Assembly: GCA_035506155.1 (NCBI GenBank)
Contig: DATJPX010000041.1
Location: 27,249 to 91,248, forward strand
DNA from: UBA877 sp035506155
Lineage (GTDB): Bacteria; Chloroflexota; Anaerolineae; Anaerolineales; Villigracilaceae
Direction of reading: 5' to 3'
DNA: 64,000 nucleotides
How positions within the stretch are numbered: position 1 is the stretch's first letter; the number at the start of each line of letters is the position of its first letter. The notes under the pieces are model-generated. The model did not search any database. It was not told where the DNA came from and worked only from the letters and a program-made list of their open reading frames with translations. Both the position numbers and the translations under genes were made by a program. Shown here piece after piece: positions 7,375-15,600 of the stretch.

Positions 7375-9720
7375 TTATGCAACCGTCCGACCGATTTGGG
7401 AAGAGCGACCGGCCCTGTTCCGGCCGGCGGCTTTCCGGATCCGGATCAGCCACAGCCGCCAGCGCAGGCGAAGCCAGTGCCCGGCCAGCGGACCCGCCTG
7501 CGCCTCGGAAGGACGATAACTGGCCAGGACGATCTCCCGCAGGAGAGCCTGGACGGCCTCCACCGGATCGTTTTTGCCGAAGCCGGTCAGCTCGGCGAGC
7601 CGCCGGCTGAATGCGGCCGAAAATTCGAACGGGGTGATGCCCCTCTCCGTGCGCAGCCCCAGGCGGAGGGCGTGCCGGCGCATCCGCCGGTAGACCTCGG
7701 CTGCCGCCAATGGACCGGGAAGACGGCGCAAGCGGTAATCGTCCAGGCCAAGCCACGCAAGCCCGAGCAGCGCTGCCAGGGCAATCAGGCTGGCAGGGAA
7801 AAGCGCCCAGGGCCTGCCCGCCGCCGGCTGTCCGGCCGGCAGAGCGGACGGGATGATGGCCGGCGGCGTTTCCGCCGGGAGCGGCTGGCTGCGGTCCAGG
7901 GCTGGGCGGGAGGGGGTGGCCTCGAACGGCATCCAGCCGATCCCCGGGAAATAGACTTCGGCCCAGGAGTGCGCGTCCGCCTCCGTGACCACGAAACGCC
8001 GCGAGTTGAGATTGAAGGTCCCGGGGGCGTACCCAACCGCCAGGCGAGCCGGGATGCCGGCGGCGCGCGCCAGGACGACCATCGACGTGGCAAAGTAGTC
8101 GCAGTAGCCTTTCTTCAGGTCGAACAGGAAATAATCGACCACGTCCCGCTGTTGGGGTGGGTAAGGCACATCGAGCGTGTACGGAAACGTGCGCAGATAC
8201 TCCTCGATCGCCACCGCCCGGTCATAGGGCGTGAGGGCCTCGGCGGTCAGGCGGAGCGCCAGGGCCTTGACTCGCTCCGGAATTTCGGGCGGAAGCGCAA
8301 GGAAGCGTTCCCGGACCCAGTCCGGGTAGATTTCCCCGGCCTGGCGCAGGGTTTGTTCGTCTGCCACCGGGACAAGGGAGATGATCTGGTAAGCGGTCGA
8401 ATGAGCGCTGCCGATCCCGAACAGGTCGCCGGTCGAGCGCCAGGCAGCCAAGCTCGGGAGGTTGGCGGTCACCGGCTCGCCGGCCGCGTAGATCGTCCCA
8501 CCCAGGTTCTCGACCGGGGAAAAATCCTGCTGGACCGGGATGTGGCTGGCGGCCTGGCCTGGCTGCAGGGGTTCGTTTGCCGCCAGCGTTTCAGTGGTCG
8601 TATCGCTCGAGTTCCAACCCTGTCCGGTATAGACGTCATAAGTGAAACCGCGCCAGTAGAGAGGCAGGGGCTGGCCGTTTTGGGAAAGCGCTGCCAGGTT
8701 TTCCACGCCGACCGTCATGACCACCCGGTCCGACAGCTCCGGCCCCGAGCCGATCAGGTGGTCGCGCGGCAGCCCGGGGCTGCGCGCCGCCCGGAACTCG
8801 TCCGGCACTGCGGTGCCACCAGGCAGGACACCCAGGGACTGCGCCAGGCTGCCGTGCGCCTGTTCAGCGGGCCTGCGCAGCTCGTCGATCCAGTGGCGGA
8901 TGCGCTGGACCGAGAGGGATGGCAGGGCGGCGGAAAGGCCCACCAGGAGCAGGCTGGCGAACAGGGCGCTGTTGAGGATCTGGCGGCCCTTGCGGGCCGG
9001 ATACGCCACCCCCTTGGTATTCCAACCTCGCTGGCGGCTGCCCTGCTGGACGGCTGCCGTGAGCAACAGGGTAAACCCCAACACCAGATACAGGCCGGGA
9101 AACAACCGCTGGCTCGCAGACAGCGTTCCCAGGCTGAGCAGCACGGCCGGCGAGACGGCCAGCAGGGCGTTCCGGCGGGCTTCGACGATCCAGCCGGCCC
9201 AGGCGGCGACGATCCAAACGAGTCCGTTCCAGACCAACGTGGCAGCCACCGGATCGTAAGCCGGTTTCCCGGAGGCCAGGGCTTTTGTCCAGGCCTCCAC
9301 CCGTTGGAGCAGGACGGATATGGATTTCGCCAGGTCGCCGAGCAAAATGTTCAATTGCTGCGGATTGCCCCGCACGCTTTTGTAGAAGGGCAGCAGCCCG
9401 ATCAGGCGGCGGGCCGATTCCATGGCGAGGCCGGCCAGTTTCCCGGCCAACCCGCCCGGAATGAGCAGCAGGAAAAGCAGCCCGGCCGGGAGCAGGATCA
9501 GCACAGCCCGGATGGCAGGTTGACGGAGGTATGCCAGTCCCCATGCCAGGAGCAGGGCAAGCAGCAGGCTCAGGGAAAGGGCAACCCAGTCCGGACCCTG
9601 CAGCGCGACCGTCAGCCCGGCGAGGGCCGCCGCCAGGATGACGAAGAGCAGGGCCAGGATGAGAATCTCCCCGGCGCCTCTCGAAGGGGAGATCCGGGTG
9701 CTCAATCCATGCTCTGCCAT
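7375..9720 (-). CDS. Transglutaminase-like membrane protein (TgpA / DUF3488-DUF4129 type)
   Basis: A 781-residue membrane protein. The N-terminal ~270 residues carry several hydrophobic helices. An extracytoplasmic transglutaminase core follows with a Cys in KKGYCDYFATSM (C540) and a His in DAHSWAEVYFPG (H584), consistent with a Cys-His-Asp triad. One more transmembrane helix lies near residues 660-680, and a cytoplasmic DUF4129-like tail (RRMRRHALRLGL...ITPFEF) ends the protein. It overlaps the end of the DUF58 gene by 19 bp and is followed after 26 bp by moxR, so the three are translationally linked. The substrate is unknown. Confidence 0.9.
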   Translation of the reverse strand: MAEHGLSTRISPSRGAGEILILALLFVILAAALAGLTVALQGPDWVALSLSLLLALLLAWGLAYLRQPAIRAVLILLPAGLLFLLLIPGGLAGKLAGLAMESARRLIGLLPFYKSVRGNPQQLNILLGDLAKSISVLLQRVEAWTKALASGKPAYDPVAATLVWNGLVWIVAAWAGWIVEARRNALLAVSPAVLLSLGTLSASQRLFPGLYLVLGFTLLLTAAVQQGSRQRGWNTKGVAYPARKGRQILNSALFASLLLVGLSAALPSLSVQRIRHWIDELRRPAEQAHGSLAQSLGVLPGGTAVPDEFRAARSPGLPRDHLIGSGPELSDRVVMTVGVENLAALSQNGQPLPLYWRGFTYDVYTGQGWNSSDTTTETLAANEPLQPGQAASHIPVQQDFSPVENLGGTIYAAGEPVTANLPSLAAWRSTGDLFGIGSAHSTAYQIISLVPVADEQTLRQAGEIYPDWVRERFLALPPEIPERVKALALRLTAEALTPYDRAVAIEEYLRTFPYTLDVPYPPQQRDVVDYFLFDLKKGYCDYFATSMVVLARAAGIPARLAVGYAPGTFNLNSRRFVVTEADAHSWAEVYFPGIGWMPFEATPSRPALDRSQPLPAETPPAIIPSALPAGQPAAGRPWALFPASLIALAALLGLAWLGLDDYRLRRLPGPLAAAEVYRRMRRHALRLGLRTERGITPFEFSAAFSRRLAELTGFGKNDPVEAVQALLREIVLASYRPSEAQAGPLAGHWLRLRWRLWLIRIRKAAGRNRAGRSSQIGRTVA

Positions 9721-11018
9721 GCCGCCTCCCCTTTTTCCAGGTAGCGTTGGCTGGATTCCGGCCTGCCCATGCGGCCGGGCCCGGCCCGGCCGGAGGGGGC
9801 GTAGGCTTCCTCGAGCAGGACCCGCGGCATGTTGGCGTGGGCGATCCCGTTGTGAGCCAGGACGGAAGACAGCCGATCCTGCCCCTGGAGGCCGCCGAAT
9901 TCGAGCGGGTCGACCAGGAGAACTGTGAGCCGGCTGCTGACCGCTTGCCCGGCGGCCGCCACCCAGGCCGGATCGGACGTCGGGGTGATCACGATCAGGC
10001 TGGCGGCCTGGGCGGGCCGGCCGAGGCTCATTAACTGGGCCAGGGATCGCTCACCCGGCCCGGCGACGGCCAGGGCGCGCTGAACCCGCCAGCGCTGGGC
10101 CGGGTCGGAACGCGGCTCCATCCAGACCAGCTTTGGCCCGGCCAGGGCCAAACCCACCCGGCGGCCTTCCCTCAGCCCTCGTCCGGCCAGGGAGGCTGCC
10201 AGAACGATGGAAAGCTCCAGGGTGGAGTCCTGCCCGGTCCCGGCCTGGGCGGAAGCTTCCAGGTCGACGAATATCCACCAGTCATCCGATGTTGCCGACT
10301 CGAGTTGGCGGACGATCAGGTCGTCGGAGTGGGCCGAGGCGCGCCAATGGATGCGCCGCAGACTGTCGCCCGCCTGGTATTCGCGCACGCCGGCGTCGCT
10401 GATCTCACGTTCCAGGGATCGGCGACGGCGCTGGCGGTCGCCCGCCCAACCGCCGGGGGTAATGCGCAGGCGGTCGAGGGCGAGCCGGGGTGGGGTGACC
10501 AGGATGGTGCTGGAATGCGGGTCGTGCAGGGTCAGGGCGTAAATCCCGAACGGGTCGCCGGTCTGCAGGCGGGTCGGTCCGAGCGTATACACGCCGCGCC
10601 GCCTGAACTGGTGGATCGGGTGGCGCCGGCGGGAGGCGCGCGCCTCCACGTCCGAGACCAGCCGGATCGGGTCGGCGAGCGAATCCGATTCGTCGATGAT
10701 CTCCACCCAGATGGCCGGCAGGCGGCTTGTATTGGTGATGATGATTTCCTCGGGCACCGAATCCCCGACCCGCGCCCAGGCGAGATGGATTTTTCTCTGG
10801 ATGCCCAACCCACGCTCCAGGGCCATGACCCAGCCGGCTGCGAACAGCCAGGCGCCGGCGGTCCCGATCAGGAAGATCAGCCAGCCGCGGAACCCCGTCA
10901 GGAGGTAGAGCAGCCCGAACAGTACGGCCAGGAACGGCAGGAGCGGCGCTTGGAGCCGGCGTTCCGGACAGGGGCGGGAATCCTTGGGCGACCGTTTTTT
11001 TGTCGTAACATCCTCCAG
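9702..11018 (-). CDS. DUF58 domain-containing protein (start uncertain)
   Basis: A protein of about 438 residues. Two hydrophobic helices lie near the N-terminus (LLPFLAVLFGLLYLL and GWLIFLIGTAGAWLF), then an Ig-like segment and the DUF58 signature R-E-Y-Q-A-G-D-S-L-R-R-I-H-W-R-A-S-A. DUF58 proteins pair with MoxR ATPases. The frame has no ATG, GTG or TTG upstream of the first membrane helix; the coordinate given uses an in-frame CTG at 11018. ATG codons at 11026 and 11011 are in another frame and would join this one only by slippage on a run of seven A residues (10995-11001). The 3' end overlaps the transglutaminase gene. Confidence 0.82.
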   Translation of the reverse strand: MEDVTTKKRSPKDSRPCPERRLQAPLLPFLAVLFGLLYLLTGFRGWLIFLIGTAGAWLFAAGWVMALERGLGIQRKIHLAWARVGDSVPEEIIITNTSRLPAIWVEIIDESDSLADPIRLVSDVEARASRRRHPIHQFRRRGVYTLGPTRLQTGDPFGIYALTLHDPHSSTILVTPPRLALDRLRITPGGWAGDRQRRRRSLEREISDAGVREYQAGDSLRRIHWRASAHSDDLIVRQLESATSDDWWIFVDLEASAQAGTGQDSTLELSIVLAASLAGRGLREGRRVGLALAGPKLVWMEPRSDPAQRWRVQRALAVAGPGERSLAQLMSLGRPAQAASLIVITPTSDPAWVAAAGQAVSSRLTVLLVDPLEFGGLQGQDRLSSVLAHNGIAHANMPRVLLEEAYAPSGRAGPGRMGRPESSQRYLEKGEAAWQSMD

Positions 11019-11042
11019 CGGATCATGGAAAGGCGGAGAATC

Positions 11043-11075
11043 AACCGCACGGATGTGCGTTCCATCCGTGCGGTT
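11043..11075 (-). terminator. Hairpin at the end of the opp operon
   Basis: A 12-bp perfect stem AACCGCACGGAT / ATCCGTGCGGTT (11043-11054, 11064-11075) begins 5 bp after the oppF stop codon. There is no clean T-run on the minus strand, so some read-through into the DUF58 operon is possible. Confidence 0.65.
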
Positions 11076-11080
11076 CTCGT

Positions 11081-12139
11081 TTACTTGAGCAGCTCTTCTG
11101 CAAAGTGGCAGGCCACCTGGTGTCCCGGACGGATCTCCCGCAAAGGCGGTTCCTCCGCCGAACAGATCTCCTTGGCCAGCGGGCAACGGGGGTGGAAATG
11201 GCAGCCCGACGGCGGATTGATGGCATTCGGGATTTCGCCGGCCGGCATGGGCTCGGTGCGCCGGTAGAGCGGGTCCGGCACGGGGACCGCTTCCAGGAGG
11301 GCCCGGGTGTAGGGGTGGGCGGAATGCTCGTAGACTTCCTTCAGCGGACCGACCTCGCACAGCTTCCCCAGGTACATGATGGCGATCCGGTCGCAGACAT
11401 ACTTGGCGGTGGCCAGGTCGTGGGTGATGAACAGGTAGGTCAGGTCGAACTCTTCCTTCATTTTCATCATCAGGTCGAGCAGGATCGACCGGACGGAAAC
11501 GTCGGCCATGGCAATGGGCTCGTCCGCCACGATGAATTCAGGGAAGGTCACCAGGGCGCGGGCCAGCACGACGCGCTGGCGCTGCCCGCCCGAGATCTGG
11601 TGCGGAAAGAGGTCGTAATATGCTTCCGGGGGGTTCATCCCCACGGCGTGGAGGATCTCCAATACCTGTTTGCGGCGGTCCGCCGGGGTGAATTCAGGCA
11701 TGTGGATCTGGGCCGGATGCTCGATGGCCTGTCCCAGGGTCATGCGCGGGTTGAGCGAGGCAAGTGGGTCCTGGAAGACGATCTGCATGCGCGAGCGCAT
11801 CCGGCGCATCTCCTCGGAAGAAAGGCTTTCGAGGTCGACGCCGTCGAAGACCACCTTGCCGGAGGTGGGTTCATGCAGGCGCAGGACCAGCCGCCCGACG
11901 GTGGATTTCCCGGAACCGCTTTCCCCGGCCAGGCCGAAGACCTCGCCGCGCTTGATGGTGAAGCTGACCCCGTCCACCGCTTTGACGGCGGGGATATGTC
12001 CGCGGTTGAGCAGGGAGGCCAGGAAACCGCTTTGGACCGGGAAGTGTTTGCGCAAATCCTCGACCCGGATCAGGTCTTCGCCCGCGATGGCGACTCGGTC
12101 CGATTTGTTTCTGGCGGCGGGCAGGTTCGGTCTAGCCAT
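11081..12139 (-). CDS. oppF: Oligopeptide ABC transporter ATP-binding protein, OppF-like
   Basis: A 352-residue ABC ATPase. Walker A is GESGSGKST, the signature is ISGGQRQRV, and Walker B is FIVADEP. The C-terminal extension contains CHFHPRCPLAKEIC, characteristic of OppD/OppF/DppD/DppF. The D-loop region reads DEPIAMADVS in place of the common DEPxSALDVS. AGGAGG lies 7 bases before the ATG, and the gene overlaps the upstream oppD-like gene by 8 bp. It should power peptide or other solute import with the adjacent permeases and binding protein. The substrate cannot be read from sequence; oligopeptides, nickel or sugars are all possible for the family. Confidence 0.9.
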   Translation of the reverse strand: MARPNLPAARNKSDRVAIAGEDLIRVEDLRKHFPVQSGFLASLLNRGHIPAVKAVDGVSFTIKRGEVFGLAGESGSGKSTVGRLVLRLHEPTSGKVVFDGVDLESLSSEEMRRMRSRMQIVFQDPLASLNPRMTLGQAIEHPAQIHMPEFTPADRRKQVLEILHAVGMNPPEAYYDLFPHQISGGQRQRVVLARALVTFPEFIVADEPIAMADVSVRSILLDLMMKMKEEFDLTYLFITHDLATAKYVCDRIAIMYLGKLCEVGPLKEVYEHSAHPYTRALLEAVPVPDPLYRRTEPMPAGEIPNAINPPSGCHFHPRCPLAKEICSAEEPPLREIRPGHQVACHFAEELLK

Positions 12140-13145
12140 GGCGGACCTCCTGCTTGCCCGAAGTTTTAACGGCGCTGGCTTTCTGGTATATCCAGCACGA
12201 AGCCAAGTGACCGTTGGCGACCGGCTCGAACGCGGGATCTTCCTTCGAGCAGATGTCCATCACGAAGGGACAGCGCGGATGGAAACGGCAGCCGCTGGGT
12301 GGATGGAGGAGGCTGGGCGGTTCGCCGCCCATCTTGTACAGCTCCCCACCGTCCAGCTTGATGTTTGGCACCGATTTCAGCAGGCCCTGGGTGTAGGGAT
12401 GCTTTGGGTCGGCGAAGACGTCCCGGGCGGTGCCGACTTCGGCCATCTTGGCCGCGTACATGACGGCCACCCGGTCGGCCACTTCGGCCACCACACCGAT
12501 ATTGTGGGTGATGAGCAGGATGGTCAGCCCGAATTCTTTTTGGAGTTCCTTGAGCAAGTCGAGGAATTTCGCTTCGACGATTACGTCCAGGGATGTGGTG
12601 GGTTCGTCGGCGATGACCAGCTTGGCCCGCAGTGCCAGGGCCAGCGAGATCATGACGCGCTGGCGCATCCCGCCGGACATCTGGTGGGGGTATTCCTTGA
12701 GACGCTCCCGGCGGATGCCCAGGCGCTCGACCAATTCCTCGGCGCGCTTGCGGGCGGCCGCGTCGCTGGTTTCGGGCTCGTGGGTGTGGATCGTTTCGGT
12801 CAGATGGTCGAGGATGCGTTCGACCGGATTAAGGGAAGTCATCGGGTCCTGGAAGACCATGCCGATCTCGGCGCCGCGGATGTCAGGCATTTCGCGCATC
12901 GACAGGCTCATCAGGTCGCGGCCATCGAACCACAATTCGCCGCCGGTGATGCTGGCGGGACCGTCATGCAGGCGCATCAAGGCCTTGCCGAGGGTCGATT
13001 TGCCGCAGCCGGATTCGCCGACCAGGCCAAGGATCTCGCCCCGGCGGATGTCCAGCGAGACATCGTCGACGGCGCGTACATTGCCGCCGCGGGTCTTGTA
13101 TTCGACGGTCAAATTGCGAACGGAATAAAGGATATCGTCGGACAT
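12132..13145 (-). CDS. oppD: Oligopeptide ABC transporter ATP-binding protein, OppD-like
   Basis: A 337-residue ABC ATPase with Walker A GESGCGKST, signature MSGGMRQRV, Walker B VIADEPTTSLDV and the C-terminal family motif CRFHPRCPFVMDIC. It shares a single base with the stop of the upstream permease gene and overlaps oppF by 8 bp, so the four transporter genes are one transcription unit. It forms the ATPase heterodimer with the OppF-like protein. Confidence 0.9.
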   Translation of the reverse strand: MSDDILYSVRNLTVEYKTRGGNVRAVDDVSLDIRRGEILGLVGESGCGKSTLGKALMRLHDGPASITGGELWFDGRDLMSLSMREMPDIRGAEIGMVFQDPMTSLNPVERILDHLTETIHTHEPETSDAAARKRAEELVERLGIRRERLKEYPHQMSGGMRQRVMISLALALRAKLVIADEPTTSLDVIVEAKFLDLLKELQKEFGLTILLITHNIGVVAEVADRVAVMYAAKMAEVGTARDVFADPKHPYTQGLLKSVPNIKLDGGELYKMGGEPPSLLHPPSGCRFHPRCPFVMDICSKEDPAFEPVANGHLASCWIYQKASAVKTSGKQEVRHG

Positions 13146-14428
13146 CAGCGGTCTCTCAATCGTGGGTTGAAGATTTCCATCAGGCCTTCACCCATCAGCG
13201 TGAAGGCGAGCACCACCAGCAGGATGGCCAGGCCGGGGAAGGTGATCATCCACCAGGCAGTCTGGATGAAGCGCTGGCCGCGGGCAAGGTCGATGCCCCA
13301 ATCTGCCATGGTGGGCGGAAGGCCCAAGCCGAGGAAGGACAGCCCGGCGCCGGTCAGGATGGCATCCGCCACGTTGACCGAGAAGATGATTGCCACGGAC
13401 GGGATGACGTTCGGGAAGATATAGCGCTGGAGGATTTCCAGGCTGCGTGCTCCGATGCTCTTGGCGGCCTCGACGTAGACCTCCTCCTTGACGGAAAGGG
13501 TCTGGCCGCGGACGATGCGGTAGTAGGTTGGAATGTAGAGCACGGAAATGGCGATGATGATATTGAACATGCTCGGGCCGAGCACGGCGGTGATGGCGAT
13601 GGCCAGGATCAGGCCGGGGAAGGCATACAGGCTGTCCATCAGGAGGCTCAGCAGCCGGTCGAAGGTCCCGCCGACGAAGCCGGCCAGGAGACCCAGCGGC
13701 ACACCCAGGAACAGGGAAACCAGGGAGGAGCTGAAACCGATGATCAGGGCAATGCGCGTCCCCCAGAGCAACCGGCTCAGGACGTCCTGGCCGATATCGT
13801 TGGTTCCCAGGATGAACCCGCCGGCGGTTGCCGTTTCACCGGTCACGGATGTGGCTTCCCGCAGGGTCGGGAATTGGGCCTGGACCCGCTTGAATTCCGT
13901 CGTTTGGACGACCGCGGCTACGTCTGTCTTGTTAACAACCGCCTGCAGGACGCCTTCAAGATCGGGGTAACGATCGATGATCGGGCGCAGGCGCAAGCCG
14001 GCGGGTTGATTCTTGATCTCTCCGTCGATCTTCTGGGCGGCTTCATTAAGAGCCCCGGCGGTCGGGAGGCCTTGAACGACCGCCACGGTCGGACGGTCAG
14101 CCCCTGGGGCGACGGCCAGGTCCTGTAATTTGTTGATCGGTGAATCCTTCAGGACGACGAGGATCGGTAAATCCACCTGGGCGCCCGGCGCCAGGAAGCT
14201 CGGTCCTACCAGCGCATCCGGGGCATAAGGGGTGAAGACGCCCGGAAAGAAAGCGATGAAAATGAAGGCGACGACCAGCACGGCGGAAATAGCCACGAAC
14301 CACCAGTCGGCGCCGTACCAGCGGCGGGCCATGAAGAGTCGGCGGACGAAACCGACCCGTTTGAGTTCCACTTCCCAAGTGGTGCCTTCGGGAAGGGCTT
14401 CAGGAGGTTGTTCCTTGGTTTTTGCCAC
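13145..14428 (-). CDS. oppC: ABC permease, OppC-like, with an extra extracytoplasmic domain
   Basis: A 427-residue permease, while OppC proteins are usually near 300. The first helix is at residues 43-63. The OppC landmark LGTNDIGQDVLSRLLWGTRI starts at residue 207, followed by the BPD transport domain with the EAA-like loop EAAKSIGARSLEILQRYIFPNV. Between them, residues ~84-202 form an insert absent from ordinary OppC. It contains PILVVLKDSPINKLQDL and YPDLEGVLQAVVNKTDVAAVV, a layout like one lobe of a type II periplasmic binding protein. It sits 3 bp from the OppB-like gene. Transport function is clear; the insert's role is inferred only. Confidence 0.9.
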   Translation of the reverse strand: MAKTKEQPPEALPEGTTWEVELKRVGFVRRLFMARRWYGADWWFVAISAVLVVAFIFIAFFPGVFTPYAPDALVGPSFLAPGAQVDLPILVVLKDSPINKLQDLAVAPGADRPTVAVVQGLPTAGALNEAAQKIDGEIKNQPAGLRLRPIIDRYPDLEGVLQAVVNKTDVAAVVQTTEFKRVQAQFPTLREATSVTGETATAGGFILGTNDIGQDVLSRLLWGTRIALIIGFSSSLVSLFLGVPLGLLAGFVGGTFDRLLSLLMDSLYAFPGLILAIAITAVLGPSMFNIIIAISVLYIPTYYRIVRGQTLSVKEEVYVEAAKSIGARSLEILQRYIFPNVIPSVAIIFSVNVADAILTGAGLSFLGLGLPPTMADWGIDLARGQRFIQTAWWMITFPGLAILLVVLAFTLMGEGLMEIFNPRLRDR

Positions 14429-14431
14429 TGT

Positions 14432-15529
14432 TTAGTACCTCACGCGGGGATCGACGAGGGAGTAGATGACGTCCACCGCCAGGCTGATCAGGGCAACCAG
14501 CATGGCGAAGACGGTGATGACGCTCTGGACGGCGGTGTAATCCCGGGCGGAGATGCGCTCCACCAGGTAGCTGCCCATCCCCGGCCATGAGAAAACCGTC
14601 TCGGTCAGGACGGCTCCGGCCAGCAGGATGGCGACTTGCAGGCCGATGAGGGTGATGACCGGGATCATGGCATTCTTGAGCGCATGGCCGTAGATCAGCA
14701 CCCGTTCGCGAATGCCGCGCGCCCGGGCCGCCGAGATGTAATCCGAGTGCAGCGTTTCGATGACATTGATGCGGGTCATGCGTACGAAAACGCCCGAGAG
14801 GATGAGTCCCAGGGTGATCGTCGGCAGGACCAGGTGCTGCAGCACCGAAAGGAAGGCCGGCCAGTTGCCGGAAATCAAGGCATCGATGCTATAGATGTTG
14901 GTGACCGTTTTCAGAGAAGTGCCGATGATCGCGTCGATGCGGCCGGAGATCGGCAGCCATTTGAGCCGGACTCCGAAAAAGAGCTGCAGGATCAGTCCCA
15001 ACCAGAACACCGGCAGGGAATAGATGATCACCGAATAAATTCGCAGGGAGAAGTCGAGCGCCTTTTTGCGCTTGGAAGCTGCCAGCGCCCCACCGAATAT
15101 CCCGATCAAGAGGGCCAGGATGGAGGCCGGGATGATCAGCTCCAGCGTGGCCGGGAATCGTTCGCTCATCTCGTCGATGATCGGACGGTGGCCGCCGACG
15201 AGGGAGTTCCCGAAGCGCAGGGTCACCATGTTCCACAGGAAGCGCCCATACTGAACGATCAAGGGATCGTTGAGGCCGAGCGTTTGCCGAATGTGGGCGA
15301 TCATCTCCGGCGTGCCTTTGGGTCCCAGAGCCGACGAAACCGGATCACCCGGGAGGATGCGCAGGATGAAGAAGACCATGGTTGCTAGGATGAAGATCAT
15401 CGGCAGGGTCAGGACGATGCGCGTCAGGATGTAGCGGCGAAGACCCGTCGAGCCGCGGGCGAATACGTACGCCAGCAGGAGCACGGACGGGACGCCAATA
15501 ATAAGGGCAATGATTGCGATTGGGGACAC
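14432..15529 (-). CDS. oppB: ABC permease, OppB-like
   Basis: A 365-residue permease with an N-terminal helix, a second helix in LTRIVLTLPMIFILATMVFFILRILPGDP (the standard OppB start) and a BPD_transp_1 region with the loop YISAARARGIRERVLIYGHALKNAMIPVIT. It is slightly long because of an extra N-terminal helix (MSPIAIIALIIGVPSVLLLAYVFARG). The assigned start is GTG without a strong Shine-Dalgarno. An internal start just before the second helix would give the usual OppB length. It is separated from the binding-protein gene by a hairpin. Confidence 0.88.
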   Translation of the reverse strand: MSPIAIIALIIGVPSVLLLAYVFARGSTGLRRYILTRIVLTLPMIFILATMVFFILRILPGDPVSSALGPKGTPEMIAHIRQTLGLNDPLIVQYGRFLWNMVTLRFGNSLVGGHRPIIDEMSERFPATLELIIPASILALLIGIFGGALAASKRKKALDFSLRIYSVIIYSLPVFWLGLILQLFFGVRLKWLPISGRIDAIIGTSLKTVTNIYSIDALISGNWPAFLSVLQHLVLPTITLGLILSGVFVRMTRINVIETLHSDYISAARARGIRERVLIYGHALKNAMIPVITLIGLQVAILLAGAVLTETVFSWPGMGSYLVERISARDYTAVQSVITVFAMLVALISLAVDVIYSLVDPRVRY

Positions 15530-15555
15530 GGTTTTGTCGGATTGGGAGAATTGAG

Positions 15556-15586
15556 GATAGGGGCGGGAATTGCTCCCGCCCCTATC
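15556..15586 (-). terminator. Intra-operon attenuator hairpin
   Basis: A perfect 13-bp stem GATAGGGGCGGGA / TCCCGCCCCTATC (15556-15568, 15574-15586) with a 5-base loop lies between the binding-protein gene and the permease genes, without a long T-run. Such hairpins commonly stabilise the upstream binding-protein mRNA and lower downstream expression. Confidence 0.7.
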
Positions 15587-15600
15587 GTTATAGTATAAGC

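Noticed and set aside
7366..9744. A 792-residue open frame on the plus strand opposite the transglutaminase gene
   Set aside because: It is a GC-rich antisense shadow with low-complexity Gly/Arg/Gln composition, no ribosome site and no recognisable domain. The minus-strand gene has clear motifs and operon context.
13823..14179. The OppC insert as a separate gene or a frameshift
   Set aside because: The frame is continuous from the first helix through the transport domain, with no internal start or composition break.
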